Shown here one piece after another: positions 54,255-64,000 of a stretch of 64,000 nt of DNA. A program made the position numbers and the translations under genes. Each line of letters begins with the position of its first letter. Position 1 is the stretch's first letter. The notes beneath the pieces are model-generated. The model had not been told where the DNA came from. It saw nothing but the letters and a program-made list of their open reading frames with translations, and made no database searches. Origin of the DNA: Fulvia fulva (taxonomy: Eukaryota > Ascomycota > Dothideomycetes > Mycosphaerellales > Mycosphaerellaceae); the NCBI RefSeq assembly GCF_020509005.1, contig NC_063012.1, positions 3,534,001 through 3,598,000 on the forward strand. The letters are read 5' to 3'.

Positions 54255-56975
54255 CGACTTTATAACCGTAGTAGTCCTATCGTAATATAACGAGGACGAT
54301 ATCCTCCGCCCTATCGTATACCTATCGAAAAAGATAAGCCCGTAGGAGTATAACTACGATATCTACGACAAGGAGTTACTCGTAATCGTTAAGGCGTTTA
54401 AGGAATAGAAGCTAGAGCTAATAGCCGGCGATATCGATAAACTAGACTTCGAGAACTTTACCTACCTAAGCGGCTACCCTATACTCGTCTATAGCGACTA
54501 TAAGAACTTAGAATACTTTATAATATCTAAGTAGCTAAATAGACGCTAAGCTAGGTAGGCCGAGTTCTTATTACAGTTCTTCTTTAAGATCGTATACCGA
54601 CTAGGAGTATAAGGAGCGAAGCTAGATAGCCTTACTCGACGTTCCTTAGACGCTATCTTATATAATAAGTCAGATCCGCGTTATACTTAATAGGACAGGG
54701 TGCTACTAAAACTAGAATACTTCCTATCGGTTAGCGTAAGCTAGATCCTAAGACTATCCGTATCCGAAGTAGAAGGAGTAGTTATAGACAAAGCCCTAGT
54801 AGTAGATATTAGTAAGCTATACGAACAAGATGACGTAGTCGAAGCTACTACCTAACTCGCGGTAGGAGAACTAGTAAAACTACTCCGAAAGAACAAGATA
54901 GACGATAAGTACGTAATACTAGTCGACGGCATAATATATATTAAGAACCGATATAGCGGGTATAGCCTCTTCGTTCTACCTATAGAGGATAAGGAGAACA
55001 CTATCTATACACGTATAGTCAAAGCCTTTTACGATATACCGGTAGCCGGATACCTAGGTAAGACTACTACGAGTAGGCTCGTATTACGATATTGTATATA
55101 GCTAAGGATAACCCGTTTTATTAGATCTTTCGTACGCGCCTACCGGATATATCGTAATAGCCGTAGCATTAACGAACTATAGTACGGACTTTTAGCCCTA
55201 CTACCTATCCCCTTCGATACTTAGAATAATGTCGCTATAGACTTCGTTATCGACTTACCTAGAGCGAAGTGTACGGCCGACGGTTAATAGTACGAGAATG
55301 CGCTTACGGTAACTAATAGACTAGGTAAGGAGCACTACTATATTCTAGTTCTCGAAATGATAGCTAAATACATTGCCTACGTCTATATTAAGCACATCTT
55401 CTTACGCTACGGATTACTAAAGACGATTATATCGGACCGCGGACCTTAATAGATTTCAGCCTTTTAGGGACGCCTTTATAAACTACTATAGATTAGGCGT
55501 AAGATCTCTACCGGGTATTATCCTAAGACCGATAGACAGAGCGAGAATACGAATAAGATAATAGAGCAATATCTACGCGTATTTATTAGCTATACACAAG
55601 ATGACTAGCCGGACTAGTTACCGCTCGTAGAATTTATAGCTAATAAGTATGTCTCTAAAACGACTAGTATAAGCCCCTTTATAGCTAATATTAGTAAGAA
55701 TCCGAGATACGCGGATATAGAGCTTAACCTACCTATATAGCTACTCCTATATAAATAACGCCTAGATATAGAATTAGTAAATACCTTAGAATAGCGTATA
55801 ACAGAGCTTCGCTATAAACTAAGAGACTCGATAGAGATAGTATAAGCGTCGTAAGCCGAGTACGCGAATAAATACCGTACGATCGTAATACAATACAAAG
55901 TAGGTAATATAGTAAACCTTAGTACTCGTAAATAGCGTACTAAGCGCCCGTTAAAGAAACTTAACTACCGCTATACCGGACCTTATACGATTACTAAAGT
56001 ACTACTATACGATACGTATCGCCTAGATTTACCGCGATCGCTAAGTAACTTATATAACGGCTTCTACGCTAACCTACTAGTGCCGGTATATAAACCGATA
56101 CTAGGCTAAGTACAACTACTACTAGCACCTATAGAGGTAGAAGACGATAATAGCGATATAAGTACGTATTAGTTACTAGATACGATACTAGATATAAAGA
56201 GTACGCTACTACCGGGACTAGCGCTACGTAGTAGAAGGAAGGAGAGACGATACGAGTATCTAGTATAATAGGTTAGTTATAGTAAGCCTACTTAGAAGCC
56301 CGCTAAGGAGTTAGTAGATACTACCGCCGCCTCTATCGCGAAATTCTACTATAACTATCCTACGAAGGATAGGCTAGCCGGCTTTATACTACTACTAGAG
56401 TAGATTCCGAACGAGGATATACCCGAAGACGGTATAATTAGCGATGCTATAAACGCTTCGTTAATAGCTACGTCTAACCTAGTAACTATAGGAGGGCTAC
56501 GTATACTAATTACGTAGGTGCCTATAGCTCTACTACCGGTTAAGAGCTACGAGCCTAAGACTAGTATAAGTAAAGACCCGTAGGCGGCTACTTTAGGAAA
56601 GAAAACCGATAGTAGGTAAGTATAAGATAAGCGTTAACGCGAATAGTAATCTTCCCTTAACTTAGTAACTATAGCTACACCGCTAACATTAGTTAGTAAT
56701 AGGTACTATAGCTCTTCCTTAACATAAGTAATAGAAGCTATAACGAACTCTTTTATAGAGTTCGTAAATCGCTACGGTAAGCACGAAATTACGACTTATA
56801 TAGGCTAGGTTAGCTACCGCGAAGGATATAATAATACCGACCGAGGTAGTAACGACGATACGACAGCGGATAGAATAGATAATAGAAGTGATAGAAATGA
56901 CGATATAGAGGATAACACTACTTTCGTAGTAGCGATAATACGAGCTTAAGGGACTAAGCGCGATTTTTAAAGGGG
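54255..56975 (+). pseudogene. Gypsy-2 RNase H, integrase and chromodomain
   Basis: Resumes after the Copia-3 TSD. The RNase H tract reads ILRPIVYLSKK..EYNYDIYDKELLVIVKAFKE, ILVYSDYKNLEYF and GVKLDSLTRRS-like at about 54640. The integrase reads RLVLRYCI.LRITRFIRSFVRAYRIYRN, AIDFVIDLPRAK, VTNRLGKEHYYI, DRGP, YYPKTDRQSENTNKIIEQYLR, LPLVEFIANKYVSKTT, and GPY/F-like YRYTGPYTITKVLLYDTYRLDL (55960-56030). A chromodomain-like RRYEYLV..VSYSKPT.KPAKELVDT lies near 56240-56320, with Trp codons turned to TAG. This is a chromovirus arrangement, as in Gypsy-1. Confidence 0.87.
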
Positions 56976-56981
56976 GGGTAG
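56971..56981 (+). other. Gypsy-2 polypurine tract
   Basis: AGGGGGGGTAG directly before the 3' LTR; same form as in Gypsy-1. Confidence 0.82.
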
Positions 56982-57139
56982 TATTACGGCCCTAGGCCTA
57001 GTGAATAGTCAGCTAGTATATAGGTCACGCGACCGCGCGTCACTAGCGCGCCTCGGCTATATATAACCTCGGCGTACCTTACGCTCCTCTTTCCTACGTA
57101 CCTAGCTACCTTATATTAACACGATTATAAACCGTTACA
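56982..57139 (+). repeat. Gypsy-2 3' LTR (158 bp)
   Basis: Aligns with 32900-33057 without length change. Its first bases are TATTACGGCC (RIP of TGTCACGGCC). The CACGTG of the 5' LTR reads CACGCG here. TSD CTTAA follows at 57140-57144. Confidence 0.9.
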
Positions 57140-57144
57140 CTTAA

Positions 57145-58336
57145 GACGGGCATAGTAATTACGAGTATCTAATTACGCTAGACTTATAAGATTTACGCCG
57201 AACTCGCATATATAAAGGCAATCCTTAAGAAGAACTACCTTATTAGTGTCTTTAAAGCGTATCTTTATATCTCCTTGCCCGTAGGAGACTATTTTCCCGG
57301 CGTTACCCCACCGTAATACGGTAGTAGTATCCCGGAATGTAGTAAACTAGTCTCTATTTACTATAATATGCCGGGAAGCGCCCGAATCTAGAATAAATTC
57401 GGTACTTTTAGCGCTTTTATCGCGATTTTTATCGCTATTTACGCTTAAAACGGCGGTATTATTAAATTCTTTGCCGCCTAAGTCCTCTATATTAGAGAAT
57501 AGTACTTCGACTTTGCTAAGCTCGTTAGAGTTAGCGAATAGCGCGTCGATATCCTCCTTAGAATCCTTATCCTTTTTCTTAAAAGTCTTATTTCTTAGAT
57601 TAGGATTCTTCTTAAAACACGTAGATTCGATATGTCCCTTTTTATCGTAACAGGAACATACTTTATTCGAGTTAGCGTGTTTAGGACCTTTATTTCCCGG
57701 CCGTTTAGGCTCGTATCTCTTAGGCTTTCCTTTAGAAGAATTGCCGACAAATAAAGCGCTATCTTCCTTATCTTTAGCGCTATATCTTCGCGATTTGTCT
57801 AGTGAATTACTAAACAATTCTTCGAGAGAATAAGCCTCTATATTAGCTCTTAGGCTTTCACTAATAGAGGTAACAAACGACTCGTATTCGTCCGTAAGAT
57901 TATTTAAAGTCTACGCTATTATAGCGGTATTAGGCAACTCGACGCCTTTAGATTTAAGGTCGTCGTATAGATAGCGAATCGTAGTTATATATTTTTCTAC
58001 CGAGTTATTACTCTTAGAGAGCGTAGTATTAAATAGCTCTCCTAAAAGTAAGAACGAGGAATTAAATCCTTTAGGACTATATAAGTCCTCTAAGGAATTC
58101 TACGCTTCTAGGGCCGTATTCTTATTTTGAATTTGTAGAAGAGGCCCGTCCTCGATAGATAACCTAATAACGGCGAGCGCTTTGTTTTTAATTTCCTTAT
58201 CGTCTATAATAGGTTCCTCTATAGCCTTATTTAGGCCTTCTTTTGTAAGGTACGCTTGTATCCTTAGGGCCCAAAATTTATAATTAGATTAGCCCCTTAG
58301 ACGCGTAATATTAAATGTCTTATCGTTTGAAGACAT
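57145..58336 (-). pseudogene. Copia-1 gag and protease
   Basis: ATG at 58336 (MSSNDKTFNITRLRG..) opens a gag frame with a few stops and a 156-residue open stretch (57817-57347). The UBN2-like gag core runs about 58300-57850 (SNYKFWALRIQAYL.. ; TLNNLTDEYESFVTSI). The knuckle has the atypical spacing CSCYDKKGHIESTC, so the usual C-x2-C is disturbed. The protease reads FILDSGASRHI (about 57400-57370), with the catalytic D-S-G present. The frame continues to the Gypsy-2 TSD and rejoins at 32894. Confidence 0.87.
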
Positions 58337-59014
58337 CTTTAAAAAGCGTCCTTTAGAAAGTAAAGAGCTTTATTTAAAAATCGCCCTTTCCTTTTATAGA
58401 GAGATAGGCACAATACTTTAGCTACTTTCGTAGGCTCCCGCCCTTAGATTTCGCCATTTTTCGTCCTAGCGTATTAGTATACGGATTGCTAGTAGGTTCC
58501 TTATAAGGATTTTATACTACTAGTAACGCTAAAATTCCTAATTAGATAGGATAGCGCTCCGAAAGGACTTTATAACGCTATAGGCTCTCTGTAGTTAGAT
58601 TCGTCGTATATTCTCTATCCGGAAACAGGTTGGTTTGTATTTTTAGGTCGTAGAGTTGTCGAGTTATTGAATTTACAAAGTTGTAATAATTATAATAAGT
58701 CGCTATCCTCGTAGCTTCGAAATGCGGGGTACTTCCGTGAACGGAAGGTTTGCCGAGACTAGCGCTGATTTTTTGCCGGGATGTCAGGATATCCGGGGTG
58801 TTTCCCTTTTAGTATAGCCCGCTTATTTATAACGCGGGGAATCCCTGTCTAAATCGGACCTTCTAGTAGACTCGCGCGATTTTTACCGTTTCTCGTTTGT
58901 TTCTTCGGGTTTCTTCGGTCGCTACGCCGCTTGTCGTATATATATATATATATAGGGCGTAGTTATAGTTCGTAATCGGTAGGGACGACTAGGTTCCGTA
59001 GGCTAAGAGTTAAA
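58337..59014 (-). other. Copia-1 5' leader
   Basis: Non-coding, RIP-mutated sequence between the PBS and the gag ATG. It contains a (TA)n microsatellite at about 58938-58955. The length (about 0.68 kb) is long for a Copia leader, so an unrecognised older insertion is possible. Confidence 0.5.
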
Positions 59015-59028
59015 CCGGGCTTATAACC
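59015..59028 (-). other. Copia-1 primer-binding site (half initiator tRNA type)
   Basis: Minus strand GGTTATAAGCCCGG immediately follows the 5' LTR. It is the same core as the Copia-2a PBS and fits the anticodon-loop complement of initiator tRNA-Met with one RIP-type change. Confidence 0.75.
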
Positions 59029-59247
59029 TATTAAAAGGTGTTCGTAGCGGAAGCTAGCCTTAGGATATTTATAGATAGTCGTAATAAATCGAGTATAATA
59101 GTCGAGGTAATAGTAGTTAAGAGTAGTAGACTTACTTTTGTACTTGTCCTATCTAGAGGGCTTATTCTACTCTTATTTATATTTGATTATAGACTCCTAG
59201 AACCTTCTATACTACGTAATCTATTACGTAGTATATTTATAATAAGA
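59029..59247 (-). repeat. Copia-1 5' LTR (219 bp, truncated outer end)
   Basis: Direct-repeat partner of 4709-4927. The outer end is lost: at 59248 the sequence changes to a LINE ORF2 fragment. Confidence 0.85.
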
Positions 59248-59322
59248 CAAAACCGTAGTACGTCGATCCTAGTCGGTTAGCATAAAAGCCTAAAGGGCGA
59301 CCGTATATATAAGATATGGATC
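59248..59322 (+). repeat. 43-bp LINE ORF2 fragment plus filler at the LINE-B 5' edge
   Basis: Positions about 59250-59292 match LINE-A 30146-30188 (ACCCGTAGTACGTCGATCC..) and LINE-B's own ORF2 near 62689. About 30 bp with no match that I can see follows, and then LINE-B begins. Confidence 0.7.
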
Positions 59323-59439
59323 ACTAATACGATATATTCGAAAGCTCTTATTAAGGCTATTCTAACGATCTATAAAGTAGGCTACTACCCCTAGAATTAA
59401 GGGAGTTCTACCTTATTTAAGTTAGACAGCTTGAAGTTC

Positions 59440-60775
59440 TCTTTACCCTATTTCTTTAGCTCTATAGCCCTAAACGCCGCGGAGGTGCCTAGCTACATTA
59501 GGTAACTCCTAGGTAATAGTAGCCTAGGCTACGGTACTACCGGCGCCTACGGCTCTATAGGCGAAGCTCCCCTAAGACAACTAGTAGCAACTTATAGAGG
59601 ACGTAAAAAGTATAGAAACTAACGATTAGCTCCTATACCGGTCTCTATAGGTAATGATTACTTAGCTACGTACGGCGCTAGTACTATCGTATTACCGAGG
59701 GTGATAAAAAATAAGGACGACGTCTTAGGCGATTAATAAGGCCACCCGGAATTAACACCTCTATAGCTAGGTATCGGTCGCGGCTTCGACACTAGGCCCC
59801 CGCCTAACGTACGATATAGTTATAATCTGTATTGTAGTAAAGGAAGACTAGGCCGAAGTAGCGAAGCTATCGAATAAGGAGCTCGCCTAGCGAATTAATT
59901 AACTAACTAGGGGTGGTCGTAGTAAACTAATAGTCTAACGGCACTCTATAGATCTATACTAGCTCTACTACTACTAGGAGGTGCCTAGAGGTATAGCTAT
60001 AGTAGGTATCTAAGGTTACGGTATTAGCGAAGGTCTTAATAAAGCAATTTACGATCCTAGTCTACGATATACCTAAGGAGTTCGACCTAACTAACTAAGG
60101 TTACCTACGTACTCTCTAAGAGGATAACCCGGTTACTCTTAACTCTCTAATCTAGAAAGCGACTTGGCTCTATAGGAAATAGCTAGAAGGTAAGAAGGCC
60201 TCGGCGCTAATAGTATAGCTATAAGACGCGAAAGCGGCGGATCTAGGGATAGAATAAGGCCTAATCTAGCAATATAGCCTTAAGATAGTAGAAAAGTACT
60301 CCTTATCCTTTCGTGTCCTCTAATACTTCAAATGCTAATAGTATAGACACTAAACCTATACGTGTATAAACAAGTAGGCCTGCTCGAACTATATAGGAGA
60401 CTATATATCTAGGGACTATATATTAGCCACGAGACGGTACGCGAACTGTCCGGGGTACTACCTATCGTATAGCGCGGAATGCCTATAGCGGAAACTAGCG
60501 AAAAACAAGGCAATCACAAACAGAAACGTCGCCCTAAGATTCTACGGCGACCGTGAGGCTAGCCTTTACCGGAACTAGCTAGCGGCGGTCGGATATAAGC
60601 GCCCTAGGGCCGAGAACGATATAAAGGATACGTAACCTAGGGCGTACGGGAGGCTACGTACTCTACTAGCTACGGTGAGGGAATCTAACTAGGCCCGGCT
60701 CCCCTTTAGTATATAGCCGATAGGCGTAGACTAGGACGTATAAGGTAGTAGGATATAGGACGCTATAGAGGAAAT
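59440..60775 (+). pseudogene. LINE-B ORF1 remnant
   Basis: Same blocks as LINE-A ORF1 (ALNAAEVPSYIR.. near 59480; ..SYSAECL.RKLAKNKA near 60470-60510). Frequent TAG/TAA stops. Confidence 0.74.
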
Positions 60776-63700
60776 AATTGTCGATACTAATAACTAGCCT
60801 CGATACGCTTAGTATTATCTAGTATAACGTTAACTATAGTAAGGATATAGTCTAGAACTATTTCCTATACGAGGCGGACCCGTACGTCTACTACGTCCTA
60901 GTAATCTAGGAGCTATAGATTAACCCGTACTATAAGAGACTAACGACCTATAAGTTACTAGGCTATACGACATACCTACGAGGCGACGGTAGACCCCGTA
61001 CGTACTTCTATATTAGTAAGGACATACTAGAATCCGACTAGGAGGTAGTATACTACGTAGATAAAGAAGGCGGGGGCGATATTACCTCCCTCTATATAGG
61101 TAGTACCTAGATATACAACCTATATATATAACCGCTAGCCTCGAGGTCTAGCCGCGACCTAGGGGTCTATAGACACCTAGACAGTACGCTTAAGAGACAA
61201 GGGTACCACATCGTAGTAGGAGACTTTAATATATACTACCCTTTCTAGGAAAGCCTTATATAGCCGTACCCTATAGCCGACGAAGTACTCGACTTAATAG
61301 CGAGTAACGTAATTGCCCTTAATACCCCGAAGGACCTAGGTACCTAGAAGAGAGGGGGACTCTAAGGTACGATCGACCTCTCCTAGATCTTAGATAGCTA
61401 CTACTATATAGTAACCTACTATAGGATCGAACATAAACTCGAGGCGTCGTTAGACTATATACTAGTTAGGACCTCTATTACGACATAGATATAATATATA
61501 CTAGCGAGAACCCCTAAGCTAAACTAGGGAAAGGCCTACTAGGCCAATATCTAGGTATACCTCGACGACTCCGAGAGGCTAGTCTAGATCGCGTAGTAGT
61601 AATATAATAGTAAAGACGAGATAGACGAGGCAGTCTAAGGGTTAATAGACGAAATAAGAAAAGCGACCTTACTCTACGTTCCGCTTACCTAACTAACGAT
61701 ATAGTCTAAACTATACTAGACGCCGAGGTGCACTATAATAGTAAGAGGAGTAAGGAGAGCCCGCCGGGTATAGACGAGTAGCTATAGCGAGGAGGACTAG
61801 AACGTATATAGGGAGGTATACTAATAGAAGAAAGCTATAATACGGAGAGAGAAAGTAGTCGGCTAGAGGGCTATAGTAGAAGAAATCGCCGGCAAGCTAG
61901 CGAGGGTGTAGAAGCTAGCAAAATAGGCCCGATAGGACCCTATATAGGGCCCCTCCTTCTCTATCCTAGCGCTATAATCGCCTAGTAGCCCGGTAGCGAC
62001 CCCGAGGCCAAGGCGCGTCTACTAGCTAGTAAGTTCTTCCCGCCCCTAGTCGAGGCTAATCTAAGCGATATAAACAGCTCTACTCCCCTAGCCCCTAGTA
62101 TAGCGGTCTAATAGAATGTGTCTAAGGGAGATGTTACCGCTATACTTAGGAAGTTACCGGCGAAGAAAGCCCCGGGGCCGGATAGGATCCTAAACGAGCT
62201 ACTAAAGAAGTATAGAGATCAACTAGCCCTAGCAGTCGTAGCGATCTTTAACGCCTACCTATAGACCGGATACTACCCGATAGTATTTAAACAATCGACG
62301 ATAGTAGTCCTACGTAAGCCGTAAAAGGAAGGCTATACGTAGGTGAAGTCGTACCGCCTAATTACGCTCCTTAATACTCTTAGGAAGGCGCTTAAGAAGC
62401 TAGTTATAACGAGACTCTCCGAGGCGGTAGAGAAGTACTCCCTACTCCCGGACACCTAGATAGGTACGCGCCTATAGCGGTCGACGCTATCCGCGATAGA
62501 ACTTATTACCTCTTAGGTAAAGGCTATCTAGTATAGGAATAGAGACAAGGTAGTATCCTTACTTAGTCTAGACATATCGGGAGCCTTCGACTACGTATTA
62601 TACCCGCGGCTACTCTATATCCTAAGGTCGAAAGGACTCCCTAAGTAGCTTATTAACTTCGTACGGTCCTACCTCTAAAGCCGTAGCACGTCGATCCTAG
62701 TAGGTTAGTACAAAAGCCTATTTCAAGTAGTCTATACTAGAATCCCGTAAGGCTTAACGCTAGTACCTATCCTATTCCTCTTCTTTATAGCGACGCTACT
62801 CCTAGCCCTAGAATCCTAGAACACCGCTACGAGCGGCTTTGTAGACGACACGAATATCCTAGCGTAGTCTTCCTCGACTAAGAAGAACTATAGGCTACTA
62901 GAAGAGAAGTACAAGATCTACGAGGACTAGGCTAGGAGGCACGGGGCTCGGTTTGCCCTAGAAAAGTACAATCTAATACACTTTACGCGCCGGCTACGGT
63001 TCTATAATATATATACTTCTATCTAGATATAGGGGTACACGACTAACCCGGTAAGTTAGCTTAGGATCCTCGGACTATAGGTAGACCCGGCGCTACGGTA
63101 GAGGAAGTACGTATAGGTAATAATACGGAAAGCTAAACAGAATATAGTATTATACTAGAGGCTTACTACGTCTATATAGGGGGCGGACTTTCGGTAGTTA
63201 CGACTTCTATATACGGCTATTATACGGCCAGTCCTTACCTATAGTAGCTAAGTATAGTCCTTAGGCGAGAGTGCCTACCTATTAAAGGGACTCGTCGCGC
63301 CGTTAGCGAAGATCTAAAACTAATGCCTAAGGAAGGTCACCGGGGTATATAAGTCGATACTAATAAGGATACTTAAGTACGAGACCGCTATACCGCCGAT
63401 CGACCTATATATCTAGGGACTATAGACCTCCTACTTAGGTAAGTCGGTATAGTAACTAGTATAGAAGGTTATCGCTAGTATAGTCGTAAGGGCCCGCGAA
63501 TTAGTACTAGCGTATAAGGGCATTCGACCCGGAAACGAGCCGAACTACCGGGTAAGGGACAAATAGCTAGTAATACGATAGGAAGGTAAGAAGTCGTTTA
63601 TAGAGCAACTATAGAAAGAGAGGTAGAACAACTAGGGTGTAGGGTATAGTAGACGCCCTTAGCTAGCGGGATAACCTAAGGAATAGTTAGCTACGAAATC

Positions 63701-64000
63701 CGCGGTTAAGTACCCCCCGAAGCTTATCTACTACCGCCTTACGAGGGTATAGAGTAGTATAGTAACCTAACTACGAAGCGAACATATCGGCCTCTAGGGG
63801 TACCTATTATAGAGGAAGGTTCTAGAATATACAAATACTAGCTACCCCTACGGCTATTACTCCTAGAATGTACGGTAAGTACTCCTCGTCTATCCGAGGT
63901 AGTCGCTAGGAAGGGGGGAGTAGATAGTAAAGGCGAGGAACTGGACGATTAGGGCACTTCTTAATAACGTTAAGGACCTACGGCGTATTACGAACTAGAT
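60770..64000 (+). pseudogene. LINE-B ORF2 remnant (endonuclease, RT), 3' end outside the window
   Basis: The endonuclease block contains VVGDFNIYYP (about 61215). RT has KAPGPDRILNELLKK (about 62167-62210), an uninterrupted RT core where LINE-A holds the solo LTR (about 62386), FDYVL (~62588) and FVDDTNIL (~62840-62865). Stops at former Gln/Trp codons abolish function. Confidence 0.8.

Larger units (their letters stand above)
32900..57139 (+). mobile_element. Gypsy-2: Ty3/Gypsy chromovirus with nested LINE-D and Copia-3
   Basis: Two 158-bp LTRs (32900-33057 and 56982-57139) start TGTCACGGCC and end CCGTTACA, with TSD CTTAA and a polypurine tract at 56971-56981. Plus-strand order: gag (33100-33758 and 38257-39830), protease (about 40000), RT (to 41959), RNase H, integrase and chromodomain (54255-56400). 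LTR ends and polypurine tract resemble Gypsy-1, so the two are related families. Confidence 0.92.
4709..59247 (-). mobile_element. Copia-1: outermost Ty1/Copia LTR retrotransposon, split by nested insertions
   Basis: Homologous 219-bp LTR segments in the same orientation lie at 4709-4927 and 59029-59247. A half-tRNA-type primer-binding site (59015-59028) directly abuts the right LTR. On the minus strand the coding order is gag (from 58336), protease (DSGASRH), integrase (32894-31750), reverse transcriptase start (26264-25376) and RNase H tail (7468-7290), which is Ty1/Copia order. The pieces join across Gypsy-2, LINE-A and Gypsy-1. The Gypsy-2 junction is exact (5-bp TSD). Across Gypsy-1 the middle of RT and RNase H is missing. 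Stops are frequent, so the element is dead. Confidence 0.87.
4709..64000. other. RIP-mutated nested transposon block
   Basis: From 4709 to the window end CpA and TpG are strikingly scarce, TpA is abundant, CpG persists, and all coding frames carry frequent TAG/TAA stops. Direct proof of polarity comes from aligned copies. For example, 17452-17505 (clean) against 48604-48657 differ almost only by CA to TA and TG to TA. This is the known signature of repeat-induced point mutation acting on both strands. Exceptions are LINE-D (33775-38240) and the Copia-2a pol segment (about 17180-20350), which are largely unmutated. Confidence 0.93.
59323..64000 (+). mobile_element. LINE-B: RIP-mutated Tad1-like element, runs off the window
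   Basis: Collinear with LINE-A from its 5' homology start (ACGATATATTCGAAAG). It lacks the solo LTR and has small indels, for example around 61950 where LINE-A has extra C and T bases. Its 3' end is beyond the window, so its TSD cannot be read. Confidence 0.88.

Noticed and set aside
58938..58955. (TA)n run as possible origin or centromeric signal
   Set aside because: A single short microsatellite within a Copia leader. A TE-rich, RIP-mutated block is compatible with pericentromeric DNA, but nothing here is specific.
4709..64000. Giant cargo-carrying element (Starship-like) or secondary metabolite cluster
   Set aside because: No tyrosine recombinase captain, no biosynthetic or cargo gene; every recognisable block is a class I element or Pogo.

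Overview
The window looks like a nuclear locus of a filamentous ascomycete. Supporting signs are a compact gene with an 82-bp GT-AG intron, a SURF4/Erv29-type cargo receptor, and a very large block of retrotransposons that carry repeat-induced point mutation (RIP). Dothideomycetes seems plausible, but that is only an impression. RIP can be read directly by aligning repeat copies with each other. Differences are almost all CpA/TpG in one copy and TpA in the other, and the result is a dense scatter of TAG/TAA stops while CpG is spared.

Layout. Positions 1-4708 are ordinary gene-bearing DNA with two minus-strand genes: a SURF4/Erv29-like ER cargo receptor (243-1245, one intron) and an uncharacterised membrane-anchored, charged, low-complexity protein (2386-3666). 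At 4709 the sequence changes abruptly to RIP-mutated DNA, and everything to the window end is transposon on transposon.

The nest can be untangled from LTR pairs and target-site duplications (TSDs). The outermost element is a minus-strand Ty1/Copia element, Copia-1 (3' LTR at 4709; 5' LTR at 59029-59247). Its coding sequence lies in pieces at 58336-57145, 32894-31750, 26264-25376 and 7468-7290. It is interrupted by four elements: a Pogo/Fot1-like DNA transposon (5491-6623, TSD TA); Gypsy-1 (7469-25375, minus); LINE-A (about 26264-31749, plus); and Gypsy-2 (32900-57139, plus, TSD CTTAA). Gypsy-1 is itself interrupted by LINE-C (8580-13588, minus, 14-bp TSD) and Copia-2a (17085-22609, minus, TSD ATATA). 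Gypsy-2 is interrupted by LINE-D (33775-38240, minus, 16-bp TSD, not RIP-mutated) and Copia-3 (41965-54249, minus, TSD GTAAG). A complete Gypsy-3 (42063-48351, minus, TSD GTATC) sits inside the left LTR of Copia-3. LINE-A contains a solo Gypsy-3 LTR (29336-29854, TSD GCGCT). LINE-B (about 59323 to the window end, plus) lies outside the Copia-1 5' LTR.

Most interesting observations. (i) Copia-2a is a RIP mosaic, nearly clean between about 17180 and 20350 and heavily mutated elsewhere. (ii) A tract of about 2.3-2.5 kb running from Copia-2a through its LTR and TSD into flanking Gypsy-1 DNA is duplicated, RIP mutations included, inside Copia-3. Transposition cannot explain this; ectopic conversion or break-induced copying can. 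(iii) LINE-D is a clean, long-ORF element with a 1.1-kb non-LINE-like 5' segment inside its TSDs, resembling a chimeric retro-insertion. (iv) A CACGTG palindrome recurs in the LTRs of four families. I found no evidence for a novel defence or metabolic system. The novelty here lies in genome dynamics.
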